A DNA stretch of 64,000 bases from Sanghuangporus weigelae (GCA_033182465.1 CP137323.1:1-64000), one strand, 5' to 3'; positions 32,425 through 43,739 are shown, counted from the first letter of the stretch. The notes: generated from the sequence alone by a model not told the origin. Translations and numbers: made by a program.

Positions 32425-33258
32425 ATGTACAATAAGCGATTGCCAATACAAGCATTGCATCCCCGATTACCTATTCGAGTGAAGGTTGGAACAAAGACCC
32501 TAGCAGTCAAAGCGTTAATCGATTCCGGAGCTACATGCAGCACGATACACCCCAACTTGGTACGACACTACAGCCTATTCAAAAAGAGGCTTGATCACCC
32601 TCGACCTTTGAATAATGCGGATGGAAGTCCCAACCAAGGAGGAGCAATCACGCACGAGGTCTACACATTAATTTTTGATGGACCTAAACCGCAGCCACAA
32701 ACGTTGGCAGTAGCAACCACAGGACAGGATCAAGTGATCCTAGGAATTGACTATTTGGCCAAAGTCAATCCCGAGATTGATTGGAAAAATCAAGTATGGA
32801 ATCGGAATGGTAATTCGATACCATTCGAGCTTAACGTCATACGAGCTATCAAGAAACGAAAGCACAGAAAGCGCAAACGGAAACGGCAAACGAAAGGCAA
32901 ACCTGACAAGACAAGACCTAGGCATAACACGAAGCAACAGGCTCAGGACAGAGACAACTATCGACACTCTGGAGCACCAGGAATAATATTTACGCCAAAG
33001 AGAGACAACAACGGACACTCTCACGAAACGAAGCCACAAGCGAAGCCAGAAACGAGACCAGCAACACCAAGACTGGAACAGGCAAAACAGACGCCAGAAG
33101 CGAAGAGTCCAAGCACGGAAAATATACCAGACTCTGCAACGAAACAACCACAACAGGAAGCGGCAAACAAGCATCATCGAGATGAGGAGGAAATAAACTA
33201 CACTCCCAAGCGATGGAAGAAACAGGCACCACAAGGAACGAGTATAGTGCAACGATGA
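32425..33258 (+). CDS. Aspartic protease region of the Gypsy element
   Basis: 277 residues. The retroviral-type protease core shows LAVKALIDSGATCSTIHP, with the catalytic DSG, and the second strand ILGIDYLAKVNPEIDWKN. A long charged Lys/Arg/Pro/Gln-rich tail follows. Confidence 0.8.
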   Translation: MYNKRLPIQALHPRLPIRVKVGTKTLAVKALIDSGATCSTIHPNLVRHYSLFKKRLDHPRPLNNADGSPNQGGAITHEVYTLIFDGPKPQPQTLAVATTGQDQVILGIDYLAKVNPEIDWKNQVWNRNGNSIPFELNVIRAIKKRKHRKRKRKRQTKGKPDKTRPRHNTKQQAQDRDNYRHSGAPGIIFTPKRDNNGHSHETKPQAKPETRPATPRLEQAKQTPEAKSPSTENIPDSATKQPQQEAANKHHRDEEEINYTPKRWKKQAPQGTSIVQR

Positions 33259-33279
33259 CCAAGGCACATACCGAGACGG

Positions 33280-36200
33280 ATGATCCCAGCACGGCAACTG
33301 TACCAGACATCCGAAGGTGAAACACAAGATATAACAGGCAAGCATAGCCTAGACGAACAGGAGGAAATAAACGACTCTCCGAAACGTTGGAAGAAACAAC
33401 CACCACAGAAGATGCACCCACTGAGGCAAAACATGCCGGAAGATGAAGAACTCTGGCCATCACCAGAAGAAAACCCGGGCATGAAGTATAGGATACGACC
33501 ACGAAAGACACGGTATCCAGAGAAGCCAGTGGCAGGCATTATACGACCGAGAACGGCATCGTTAATGCGAGGAGCTAGTCCCACACCGAAGCGTACAAGA
33601 TGGGCAGACAACGAAAGCGATATCGAGATGCAAGACGAGCAGGAGACAACAGAAGACACTCCTATGCACGACATAGAGCCAGAAGACATTGAAAGTCTTA
33701 GGACGACCAACCAACCAGCTACCCTTACCAGAAAGGAAGAGCTCGCTGCAAAGCTAGAGCTAGACATCAATCGAAATTGGTCACCAAGGCAGCAGAACCA
33801 AGTCTCACAGCCTCTGAACAAAGCGAGTTCAGTATCCCAGCAGTATTCTCAACAAAAGGCAGCTGCAGAAGGACTACTAGGAACACAGAAACGAGATTGG
33901 CGAAAACTCCTACCAAAGGAAATAGAAGACTACGCAGATGTCTTTGATCCTGACAAGTCAAGAAGGTTACCCAAGCATACGAAATGGGATATGGCGATTA
34001 ACCTCAAAGAAGGAGTACCATTACCGAAACCAAGGCCTATTATCAAGCTCACACGAGAAGAGCAGGCAGCACTCGATGCTTATGTCAAAGAGTTACTTGA
34101 CAAAGGATGGATTGAAAAGGTTCAACCACACGAACCGTGTCCGGTAGCAGCACCAGTCTTCTTTGTAGGAAAGAAAGACGGAGGAGCACGAGCAGTAACC
34201 GATTACCGAGACATCAACGACACGACAGTATCAGACCCATACCCAATACCGATCATGAGTGTTCTCCCAGAGAAACTGGAAAAAGGAAAATTCTTCTTTA
34301 CACTCGACATGCGATCAGGTTACAATAACCTGCGAATCCGAGAAGGAGACGAGTGGAAGGCAGCATTCCGAGTTGGCAATGCAGTCTACAAGCCAAAGGT
34401 CATGATGTTTGGAATGAAGAACTCACCGGCAGTATTCCAACGATTCATGAATGACAACTTCGAATATTGGCTCAGGACAGAAGAAGCACTCAACTATTTG
34501 GACGACCTTATTGGTCAAGCACAAACTGAAGAGGAACATTGGAAACTCCTCAGGGCAATTCTACAGAAATGCCGAGAGCTCGACATCTACCTCAAAATTG
34601 AGAAATGTCACTTCCTCCAAACCCAGCTCGACTACTTGGGATTTGTAGTAGGAACAAAAGGCATCCAGATGGATCCTTATAAGCTCAAAGCCATTCACGA
34701 ATGGCCAGTGCCAAAGACGAAACGACAAGTTCGAAAGTTCCAAGGATTTTGTAACTTCTACCGAAGATTCATCAGGAACTATGCCGATACATTCGCACCT
34801 ATTGGCGACCTTATCAAGAAGGATCGCAAGTTCATATGGGCAGAGGCACAAGACAAGGCATTCGAAAGTATCAAGAAGGCATTCGAAACGGAAGTCGCAT
34901 TGGCAATGCCAAAGCCAGACAAATCATACACATTGGAAACTGATGCATCCGATGTAGCGATTGGTGCAGTCTTACAACAAGAAGACAACCAAGGAGAACT
35001 GAGACCATTAGGTTTCATGTCGAAGACTCTAACGAACACCCAACGAAACTATCCGACGCATGACAAAGAGATGCTAGCAATCATGGAAGCACTCAAGCAT
35101 TGGAGACACCTATTGGAGGGAACCAAAGAACCAGTAACAATCCGAAGCGATCATGCAAACCTCCGATACTTCATGACAGCTCAGAATCTATCGAGACGTC
35201 AAGCAAGATGGGCACTAGAGTTATCACGATATAACTTCAAGATTCTCCATTGGCCAGGCAAGAAGAACCAAGCTGACGAGCTATCACGACGATCCGACTA
35301 TATGCCAGAGGACAAGGACAACTTAGGAGTTACCTTATTACCTCCTGATACGATCAAGCAACAAACATTGCGACGCACAGAGATCAACGGTCTATACAAG
35401 CTAGAAACTGAAATGGTCACTATCTCTGATCCTATTATCCGAACGATCAAGAGGAACTACAATACCGAGGAGGCTAAGAAGGAAATTCAGGCGATCAAGC
35501 AGAGCAACGGCTACAGTTACAGGAACGGCTTGCACTACGTAACCAATGCATTATATATCCCGCCGTCCGCCAACCTACGAGCGTTGCTAATCCGAAGGCG
35601 CCATGATCACAAACTTGCAGGCCACCCAGGAGCAGAAAAGACCATAGAGCTTGTAAAGCGATCATACTATTGGCCGAAGATGGAAGAAATGATCCGAGCA
35701 TATACCGCAACCTGCGACATATGTCAGCGTGCAAAACCGATTCGACAGTTTCGAAATCCGCCGCTCCAACCGTTGGAGGCACCACATCAACCATGGGAAA
35801 CCATAACCTGTGACCTGATTACCGACTTACCAGTCAGCAATGAAGGCTACAGTGCGATACTCGTTATAGTGGACAAACTCACTAAAATGGGGAAGTTCAT
35901 TCCTTGCCAAGGAATACCCAATGCTAAGCAGTTGGCACGTTTGTTCCGCCAACATGTCTTCAAATACTACGGGGCCCCTAAACGAGTAATCTCCGACCGA
36001 GGTAGCAACTTCACCGCGCAATTCCTCAAGGAGTTCTGCAGACTCATCGATGTCGATTGGAAAACTAGTACAGCGTATCATCCACAAACCGATGGTCAAA
36101 CCGAGCGACTAAATCAAGAGCTTGAACAGTACTTACGCTGCTATGTGTCCTACCGACAAACAGATTGGGCAGAGTACATCGATATAGCAGAATTCGCCTA

Positions 36201-36903
36201 CAACAACAGGAAGCACAGTACTACACATCAGTCACCATTCTATACACTGTATGGATGGCATCCTCACCTGGACGTTGCGGAGACCGGTGATTCAAACGTC
36301 CCAGAAGCAATAAATCACCTAGAGGAGCTTCGACAAGTACAGCAAGAAGCCTATAATTCGATTAGGCAAGCAAACGAGGCAATGAAGCTTTATGCAGACC
36401 TGCATCGAGGCAAACTGCCGGAGTACAAGCCAGGAGACGAAGTGTTACTAGACATGAGGAATCTCAGTCAATTGGAACCAACGAAGAAACTTGCAATGAA
36501 ATGGGCAGGGCCTTATAAAGTCGAGAAGGCAGTCGGACAAGTGTCATTCAGATTACGCTTACCCGAAACCCTTCCGATCCACCCAGTGTTTCATGCGAGT
36601 CTTCTCAGGCCTTACAAACGAAAGGAATACCCTGGAAGACCCACTTTGGATGAACCACCACCTATTGAAGTGGAGGGAGAAGCAGAGTACGAAGTGGAGA
36701 CAATTCATAATACGAGACGTCATCGGAGCAAGGTCCAATACCTTATCCAATGGAAAGGATACCAAGAGCGAACATGGGAGCCACTTGACAACCTCAAGAA
36801 CTCCTATCAAATGATCGAAGCATTCCATAAAAAGTATCCTCAGGCAATCCAGCCACCGAACCTTAACCAATGGATCGCCGCACGAAAACGAATGAGGCAA
36901 TAG
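33280..36903 (+). CDS. pol: Pol of the Gypsy element: RT, RNase H, integrase, chromodomain
   Basis: 1207 residues. Reverse transcriptase: FFTLDMRSGYNNLRIREGDE and the catalytic YLDD in EALNYLDDLIGQ (about residue 410). RNase H: YTLETDASDVAIGAVLQQ. Integrase: zinc-binding HDHKLAGHPG...CDICQRAK, then the DDE core in TCDLITDLPVSNEGY, VISDRGSNFTAQFLKEF and the TDGQTERLNQELEQYLR segment. C-terminal chromodomain: KVQYLIQWKGYQERTWEPLD. Chromodomains of this type target integration to particular chromatin. All key residues named are present. Confidence 0.93.
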   Translation: MIPARQLYQTSEGETQDITGKHSLDEQEEINDSPKRWKKQPPQKMHPLRQNMPEDEELWPSPEENPGMKYRIRPRKTRYPEKPVAGIIRPRTASLMRGASPTPKRTRWADNESDIEMQDEQETTEDTPMHDIEPEDIESLRTTNQPATLTRKEELAAKLELDINRNWSPRQQNQVSQPLNKASSVSQQYSQQKAAAEGLLGTQKRDWRKLLPKEIEDYADVFDPDKSRRLPKHTKWDMAINLKEGVPLPKPRPIIKLTREEQAALDAYVKELLDKGWIEKVQPHEPCPVAAPVFFVGKKDGGARAVTDYRDINDTTVSDPYPIPIMSVLPEKLEKGKFFFTLDMRSGYNNLRIREGDEWKAAFRVGNAVYKPKVMMFGMKNSPAVFQRFMNDNFEYWLRTEEALNYLDDLIGQAQTEEEHWKLLRAILQKCRELDIYLKIEKCHFLQTQLDYLGFVVGTKGIQMDPYKLKAIHEWPVPKTKRQVRKFQGFCNFYRRFIRNYADTFAPIGDLIKKDRKFIWAEAQDKAFESIKKAFETEVALAMPKPDKSYTLETDASDVAIGAVLQQEDNQGELRPLGFMSKTLTNTQRNYPTHDKEMLAIMEALKHWRHLLEGTKEPVTIRSDHANLRYFMTAQNLSRRQARWALELSRYNFKILHWPGKKNQADELSRRSDYMPEDKDNLGVTLLPPDTIKQQTLRRTEINGLYKLETEMVTISDPIIRTIKRNYNTEEAKKEIQAIKQSNGYSYRNGLHYVTNALYIPPSANLRALLIRRRHDHKLAGHPGAEKTIELVKRSYYWPKMEEMIRAYTATCDICQRAKPIRQFRNPPLQPLEAPHQPWETITCDLITDLPVSNEGYSAILVIVDKLTKMGKFIPCQGIPNAKQLARLFRQHVFKYYGAPKRVISDRGSNFTAQFLKEFCRLIDVDWKTSTAYHPQTDGQTERLNQELEQYLRCYVSYRQTDWAEYIDIAEFAYNNRKHSTTHQSPFYTLYGWHPHLDVAETGDSNVPEAINHLEELRQVQQEAYNSIRQANEAMKLYADLHRGKLPEYKPGDEVLLDMRNLSQLEPTKKLAMKWAGPYKVEKAVGQVSFRLRLPETLPIHPVFHASLLRPYKRKEYPGRPTLDEPPPIEVEGEAEYEVETIHNTRRHRSKVQYLIQWKGYQERTWEPLDNLKNSYQMIEAFHKKYPQAIQPPNLNQWIAARKRMRQ

Positions 36904-37078
36904 TTGCATCACATGCACTCCACCCAATGGAGCCGCTTATGGATCCACAATAGAGACGATGAGTAAGGTCCCCAATGACCTTACCAAGCGATGACATCAA
37001 TGTGGCACACCAAAGCGAGAGCAGAGATAGAAGAATTAGGCAAGACATCGCCGACATACCAACAAGATGGTATAAAAC

Positions 37079-38155
37079 ATGGAGAACTTCGAGCTAAGGA
37101 ACAACAACTCGAATCTCAACAGCTCTACTTCACTGCAGACGAACCACTACTCAGCTATGCCTATTTTCGACGAGCTACATGCATTTTGTCAACCAGAAGA
37201 TGCACCAGAATGGACATTTACACTCAGGCCACCGACCGAACGTTATCAATGGCCACAGCTGTGCAACCGATTCAACGAAGAGAACTACGAAGATGAGATT
37301 GTACCCCTATGCCCAGGGAAGTACTTCGATGATCTATTCGACAAGTGGAACGCAGTCCACCACAACCGAGACGAAATACCCCACCTTATGATGGCGAATC
37401 ACTCAGACGAGTGGTTATTCAAACTCAGTAACCCTCGAGACGCAGCATTACGCCGACTCAATGATGATGCATTTCTAACCTACGCGATCGAACTCGAAAC
37501 ACAAGCATTACATCGAGGCAAGATCGACTTTAGGCACGAAACGACATACAAGAACATCATGGGCATCTATCATTCGGCAATTCAAATTTGCGCCTACCGA
37601 CGAGACATGACTACCGCAATTCTTAACCGAATGATGCGATGGAGTCACTATCATCCGATGAGCATCGATACAATGAAGTACATTATATACATAGCCGACC
37701 AGACGGGCTTCTATGCATCCCACACCATGCAGTTCATGACGGTACTCAACATGACAAAGTATTACGAAGGAACGAGATACCGAACGGTTATTGAAGCGAG
37801 GAACTCTACTACGGACGAGGTACCACTCGACAACATCGAGCACCACGTAGTCGAAGGCAAAGAGGTTAACTACGACCCTCATTACCTTATGGAACTCAAC
37901 AACCGAGAGGAAGAAGCCAGAGAAAAACTACAGGCTACACGACACCCCTTGCTGGAAGATCTGATGATCTCAGTCTACCAGTACCCGAACGAACTCTACC
38001 AGCCGGACGAGATGCTTACTATGTCGGAACAGGAGGACATGTACATACACTCCGACGATACAGAGTCAAGTGAAGAAGGTGAAAGCAGGGAACTATATAC
38101 CCCAGCGAACTCGGCCCAGACTACACCTGAGGCTGAAGAATCCGAAGATTTGTAA
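37079..38155 (+). CDS. Extra ORF downstream of pol, unknown function
   Basis: 358 residues with an ATG start. It is globular and helical in the middle (ALRRLNDDAFLTYAIELETQ, NIMGIYHSAIQICAYRRDMT), with many Tyr/His/Met residues. The C-terminus is acidic and Ser-rich. There is no membrane helix, so it is not an envelope protein. No family is recognised. It is intact at the position where some Gypsy lineages carry a third gene. Confidence 0.6.
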   Translation: MENFELRNNNSNLNSSTSLQTNHYSAMPIFDELHAFCQPEDAPEWTFTLRPPTERYQWPQLCNRFNEENYEDEIVPLCPGKYFDDLFDKWNAVHHNRDEIPHLMMANHSDEWLFKLSNPRDAALRRLNDDAFLTYAIELETQALHRGKIDFRHETTYKNIMGIYHSAIQICAYRRDMTTAILNRMMRWSHYHPMSIDTMKYIIYIADQTGFYASHTMQFMTVLNMTKYYEGTRYRTVIEARNSTTDEVPLDNIEHHVVEGKEVNYDPHYLMELNNREEEAREKLQATRHPLLEDLMISVYQYPNELYQPDEMLTMSEQEDMYIHSDDTESSEEGESRELYTPANSAQTTPEAEESEDL

Positions 38156-38714
38156 ACAACTCTTCTTTTATGCAACCCCCTTTCCCATATCGTGACCCGA
38201 CATGGTCAATTATGCATTTCATTCTTACCCTATGATATTTATGGTCACATCCGACCAAATTATGCTTTATGCACCTCTTTATTTCACGCTTATTCGGCCA
38301 ACCAGCACAAATGAAGCACTATGCAGAAGTGTCAAAGAACCTACAAGGGCCTAGACATTTTGTATATTGTTTTATTGTGCCGGCTCCGAATTAGCAGATT
38401 ATGCCTACCTTTTATTATCCTCTATGCAACGGAGAAGCCAAAAAGTTTACGTGAAGTCACTCCCTTGCATCATGCTAGGAAGTGCCTTCACGCTGAAAGG
38501 CACTCCAATTACACTCTTTCTTCTTAAAAACTCCATTTGGGGGTTGAAGAGCCGTAGGTAAACACCTGGAACTTCACTCCCAAATTGGTATAAAACTTAT
38601 TCATTAACGACTTAACGATTTTAATGACTTTATGATTTCTTTCTTATCACTTTCAATTGCGTCATATTCTTTACATGATGCACATTTCATATTCATATCC
38701 CTTCCCACCACCCT

Positions 38715-39030
38715 TTACAAGTCAATGTCTTCCCAGACACCCTTTTCACGACGCTCCTGCGAAGCAATACCTGCATTTTCGACGACTGGATCGATATCCT
38801 CAACGTCATAACCGAGCGCGAGGTGAACTCGAAGCGCGACAGTAGTAACATCGCGCTGGAATGATTGCATTTCGAAGTCGGCCTCCTAGAGGATGATTAA
38901 CGACTTGAAACGGCACAGAGCATGCATCACTTACCTGAGCACGCCTCTTACGCTCCAAAATCCAATGATTTATGCCGAAAATCGCGACAATAACGACAAA
39001 AACAGTAACAGCAGCGGCGACTTTCGACAT
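38715..39030 (-). CDS. Antisense spliced gene for a small single-helix membrane protein
   Basis: ATG at 39030. Exon 1 is 39030-38935 and exon 2 is 38885-38715 (stop TAA). The 49-nt intron has a perfect donor (gtaagt) and the acceptor ctag. The spliced product is 88 residues: MSKVAAAVTVFVVIVAIFGI starts a membrane helix (about residues 4-22), then basic LERKRRAQ, then a soluble tail DFEMQSFQRDVTTVALRVHL and DVEDIDPVVENAG. It lies inside the Gypsy element, between the extra ORF and the 3' LTR, against the direction of gag-pol. The helix, positive-inside stop and clean intron argue for a real gene, possibly captured from a host. No family is recognised. Confidence 0.6.
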
Positions 39031-39154
39031 TTTGGAGCAGAGATGATGATGGTTTGATAGCAAAAATCAACCATCACTAGGCGACCCTTTATCCGAGCTT
39101 TCTCACGGATTAGGATGAACATTTCTCCGAAAGTTCATCTTAGGGGGGGTGTAG

Positions 39155-40659
39155 TGAAAGGATCCGCTCAAAAACTCGCATCAGGATCGACACGATCAAC
39201 AGATCTACACGATCAGCTTTCCAAACGCGACCGGTAACCAAGCCAGCTATCAAAGGCCCAAGCAATCGAGCGGCCTAGGCAACAGTAACCCGTTACCACC
39301 CGAGCGCTAGAGGCACCGAAGCGGATACGTAATCCCGCTAACAGCTAACACCGCCTATTACCGCGGACTACCACTCTAACGCCGCCGACCAAGCAACCAG
39401 AGTGACCTCGATCAAAAGAAGCGATCAAACTTCTTAGAAGTCCAGAAGCACAACTACTAAAGCCTAAACGCTAAAAGGCTAAAGGCTAATAAGGTTTATG
39501 GAGACCTCACTGGCATTTCAGCACTGTCAAGTCTGTGCACGAGTTTACATGGTCCTTTATGAAGTATACTACTTAGTATGCACGGCAACGGTTGGTACGC
39601 GTGACTGTCACATCGAAACCGAGCGACACCTTCAGGATACAATGCATTCCAATCCACCAAGCCCAATAGTACCCAAGAAACGAGAGGAACTCACGATCAC
39701 AACTCGGACCCCTCGAACTGCGAACCCGATAACTTGGAGAATGATTGGATGGTATAGACCGGAGTTGCACACACCATGTCCAGCATCTACGATACAGGCA
39801 AACCTTTATTTACCGAGAGATGCGAACCTGGAAACCAAGCAATTACAACTCCTTATACAACGAAGGATATGGCGCTACATTCGAGATATACGATACGAAG
39901 GCAAAGCATGGCTAGTCACCAGAACCCAGCAGAACCCACCAGCAGAGCTTATGCAGTTCATGATATGCCTTGGACCATACTCTACACCGACCCGACACCT
40001 TAACACTGACGTGCGAGTTATGCTTACCCTCGCTGGACCTCGAGATGAATTCCGAAGAATCACATACCGAGCAGCCTACATCGCTCCAAGAGCAAAGATG
40101 CCACTCAATGACGGCAATGACATCGTTATGGAGTACTGACAGTGGAGCATTCCATATCGGAGCACCACCTCTATTGTCTCAGTCAGCAACTCCAAAGAAT
40201 TCTGTCATAGTGGAGACGACCTTACAAAGATTGGAGCAAAGTGGAGCGAAGCGCAGCAGGATGACAAAGGAACAGATGTAATGGTGGAGGAAAGTGGAGT
40301 AAAGTGGAGACAGGATGAGTGAGAAATAGGACGGAAAATGGAATATCTGGGAGCATAAATAGTTGTAGGATTAGGCCCTCATTTCCCCATCTTTCGATCC
40401 TCTTAACACACTGGTGTAAAGCTTACCCTACAGCGAGCTATTACTGTGTGCTTTGTACTATCACGCCTCTTGGAAATCCCAATCTGCTTTACTATCACCT
40501 CGTATCTGAAAGCATCCATAACTCGGACTGCGACTAAGAAGGCTAGTAAGGGACCGCGTGGTACAGCCAGACGTGGGTAGATTAGATCACCTTTGCACAA
40601 CATATCGCTGCTTAGGCAAAAGGATCGAACCGGTGTAACCCCGGGCCTACTCCCTAACA
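39155..40659 (+). repeat. 3' LTR of the Gypsy element
   Basis: 1505 bp, apparently identical to 28364-29868. It is preceded by a purine run (AGGGGGGG, about 39142-39149) that may serve as polypurine tract, and followed by the CTAGT target duplication at 40660-40664. Confidence 0.95.
39498..40139 (+). CDS. U3-encoded ORF (3' LTR copy)
   Basis: The same 213-codon ORF as at 28707-29348, with identical translation. In this copy it lies downstream of the internal coding region and upstream of the predicted R, so it would be included in full-length element RNA. Function unknown. Confidence 0.45.
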   Translation: METSLAFQHCQVCARVYMVLYEVYYLVCTATVGTRDCHIETERHLQDTMHSNPPSPIVPKKREELTITTRTPRTANPITWRMIGWYRPELHTPCPASTIQANLYLPRDANLETKQLQLLIQRRIWRYIRDIRYEGKAWLVTRTQQNPPAELMQFMICLGPYSTPTRHLNTDVRVMLTLAGPRDEFRRITYRAAYIAPRAKMPLNDGNDIVMEY

Positions 40660-40664
40660 CTAGT

Positions 40665-42515
40665 ATCTTGACATTTAAAGCCTTTGCATTCTGCAGGAAG
40701 ATGCCTTGCTGGTATTCCACGTTCTTCAAGGATTTGAGCCATTCCTTTAAACTGGTCGGGATAGGATGGGTGATCGGCGGGAAAATAAAGTGGCTGAGGT
40801 GATCCATCAGGAAGCACTCCAGGCCGCATGCCCGGAGCTGGAGGAGCCTTCTTGCTTTTCCATGGAGTAGAGTTTTTGGGCATGTGACGTGCAGAGAGAG
40901 CATTTGAGGCTCGTTTTGAGTGGATGGTGGCATTGTCAAAGGTAAAGAGTGCTGTGCAGTTCGGAAAACGGTCTTCAAATATATCAATTGCATTTCAGAC
41001 TTGTTTTTCGATATCTTCATATCCAAAATATCCCTCTCTGTTCTTCCCAGCTTTGAAATATACCCGAGCTTCACAAGATCTAGAAAAAAAATTAGTACAG
41101 ATATTCGTGAGAAAAAATATACATACCCATCAGCAGATCTTAGCCATCCAGCATCAGGAGTGCAAAAGTCGGAAACCATAATTGAAGCTCCTTCTCCTTT
41201 GATTCGAGGTTTTGGTAAATCAGTGCTGTGAACTCATTTTGTTTTTCTTTGATCGTTTGCATAAAATGTGGATTCATCGTGAGTGACCAAAATAATCTGG
41301 GAATTTGTCACAGTTGCATTCGAGCTGTCAAGAACTATGTCCTCCTCATATCTCGCCCACAATGACAAGAAAACCTCCTGCCGGTACTTGACCACATCCT
41401 CCCTTTCATGGCCATCAACGTACATCCCAGTTGGTGTTTTACCATATCGGTAACCCATAACATTCATCCACTTTCTCGCAGTTCGGATAGAAATAGGTTT
41501 AGTACGGTTCAAACGGTCCATCACATCTGACTGGTTCAGATAATCACAGACATCCTGTGCGCTCAAGAACTCCTTTCCCAAACTTTGAAGGTAAGCTTGT
41601 ATTTCACCTCGAAAGTCTTCATCAGCAACGATTGATTTCTTCCAGCAGCCGTACAGATTTATTAGCAGGTAAGTATGGTCTTCCATGTGACGTCGCGACC
41701 ACATCCGTAGGAGACGGGCCAGATACTCGCCACGTCCTGCTGCTACGCTAGCAGCCACCACAGAGGCCTTGACCCACCCAAGCTCCGTATCCTCCTTGTA
41801 AAGCCGGAGAAAAACTAGCATACATGTGATTCGTGTCTGGAGAAAGAGGTCAAGTTGCTTGGACTTCGAGATGCAGTCTAACCGCCATATTGCCTCCCCA
41901 ATTTCTGGGTCATCCTTCACTGGAGGGTGGTATTTTGACTCCCTGTCACTTGTATCTTGTGGTGCACTATCACGGAAATCAGCCAGGGGTGGCAGATAGC
42001 TTGATGCACATTTGGGGAACACAGTCTGTTCAATTGTGATGGCAGAACTGGGAGCCTCAAATGTGAATTGAGGGGGAAGTATGTCGTGTGGATTTTGGTT
42101 CAGGAAGGTATGTATTTCATTGGATTGTTGCGCAGCATTGACACCTCCAGACGACGAGATGCATGCTTCTCCTATTTCACTTCCTACCTGGCGAGACACA
42201 AAGCCATGGCCTTCTCGCCCACCCTCTCTGATGGATTCGGCCACTTCCCCAGACGTCGAAACCCACTCTGTGCCACTCCTAGCGGCACTTACGACGGTGG
42301 CATCCTTGAGCATGTCCATATCAAGTGCGGCATCGAATACATGGGCGCTGTAGCGCACTGGCTCCTCCTGTGCCAGTACACTCATACTATGGCTCCCTCT
42401 TACTGCAGATACCATATCCCAGCACTGCCGACATCTGAGAGTGTGAGGGCACACTCCTATTGCACTCGGGACATCATTTGAGCACGTATCCATTGATTCC
42501 AGCACACGTACTGTA
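40665..42515 (-). pseudogene. DDE transposase gene, catalytic core (first part)
   Basis: This is the core of a transposase common in Agaricomycetes. In order it has another ALDMDMLKD block (about 42320), KSIVADEDFRGEIQAYLQSL, SIRTARKWMNVMGYRYGKT then PTGMYVDGHEREDVVKYR, and ILVTHDESTFYANDQRKTK with the first catalytic Asp (about 41285). After an intron (about 41130-41083) come EARVYFKAGKNREGYFGYED and LFTFDNATIHSKRA with the second Asp (about 40940), then GVLPDGSPQPLYFPADHPSY. TGA codons replace sense codons after NDQRKTK (where the family has Trp) and in KQV-NAIDIF, so it is inactivated. The frame runs to the Gypsy target site at 40664 and resumes at 28363. Confidence 0.85.
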
Positions 42516-43739
42516 CTGCGGCGCTGTCGGTCGGCGGTGTCGTATCTGAAGGTGCTACAGATGTCCGTCCTACTAAGGGTGCTGAATGTATGAAGGGACC
42601 TCCAAAAATGGGATGCCGACGCTATCAGACTCTCAAAGACCTACTACCCGGCAGGTGCCAGGAACTGTCGGAGACGTAATGGATGGGTCTAAGGATGCCG
42701 CTGGATAAAGGGAATAGGATAACAGGGCCGCCGCTCAAAAGGGGGGATCACAAGAGGCTGCCGACGTGGTATAAACTCGGCCACAGGAAGGTATGAAGCG
42801 TATAAGATGAATATAAAGGATAAAATGGAGTGAGTGGCTGGAGAAGGCGCCGCTGGGTCGTCTGATAGGATGCCTGGGTCGTCGGATGGCCGCCGACGTC
42901 GAATAGAGGGGTGCCGGACTGAGGGGGAGGCCGCAGGAATCCGCCGCAGTAGCATAAACGCGATAGATGAAAGGAAAAGACCGTTGTTGGTCGGCGGTGT
43001 CGTATCTGAAGGTGCTACAGATGTCCGTCCTACTAAGGGTGCTGAATGTATGAAGGGACCTCCAAAAATGGGATGCCGACGCTATCAGACTCTCAAAGAC
43101 CTACTACCCGGCAGGTGCCAGGAACCGTCGGAGACGTAATGGATGGGTCTAGGGATGCCGCTGGATAAAGGGAATAGGATAACAGGACCGCCGCTTGAGA
43201 GGGGGGATCACAGGGGGCTGCCGACGTGGTATAAACTCGGCCACAGGAAGGTATGAAGTGTATAAGATGAATATAAAGGATAAAATGGAGTGAGTGGCTG
43301 GAGAAGGCGCCGCTGGGTCGTCTGATAGGATGCCTGGGTCGTCGGATGGCCGCCGACGTCGAATAGAGGGGTGCCGGACTGAGGGGGAGGCCGCAGGAAT
43401 CCGCCGCAGTAGCGTAAATGCGATAGATGAAAGGAAAAGACCGTATAAGATCAATATATGGGATAAACTGGAGTGAAAGGCTGGAAAGGACGCAGAAGGG
43501 GAGTCTGATGAGATGCCTGGGTCGTCGGATGGCCGCCGACGTCGAATAGAGGGGCGCCGGATCACTGAACGTCAGAGCAGCAGAGGCGTACCGGAGGCGG
43601 CGAAGGCAAGTAGAATGTGGAGTCAAACAAGAGGAGATGTCAAGGATAGTATATAGTCAAGGGGGAGGCTCAGTACATGAGGGGAGACTCAGAGTGAGGG
43701 ATATCTCGAACTCTGGCACTCAGTCTGGTACATGCTCTT

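Larger units (their letters stand above)
28364..40659 (+). mobile_element. Ty3/Gypsy chromovirus LTR retrotransposon, looks whole
   Basis: 12,296 bp between 5-bp target duplications CTAGT (28359-28363, 40660-40664), inserted into the transposase gene. It has two 1505-bp LTRs that look identical, so the insertion is very recent. Parts in order: 5' LTR; a self-complementary priming site; two ORFs ahead of gag; gag with zinc knuckle; protease; reverse transcriptase, RNase H, integrase and chromodomain; an extra ORF; an antisense spliced gene; a purine tract; and the 3' LTR. The chromodomain and self-priming signature place it near the Tf1/sushi group. No break was noticed in the main coding parts. 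Confidence 0.93.

Noticed and set aside
32740-33821. Long minus-strand ORFs (up to ~207 codons, Cys/Ser/Val-rich) opposite the protease and pol region
   Set aside because: They are shadows of the coding strand, with extreme Cys/Ser/Leu composition and no ATG-linked promoter or splice pattern, unlike the antisense gene at 38715-39030.
37071-37078. TATAAAAC just before the ATG of the extra Gypsy ORF, read as a promoter
   Set aside because: It is only a few bases upstream of the ATG, too close to give a leader; probably coincidence.
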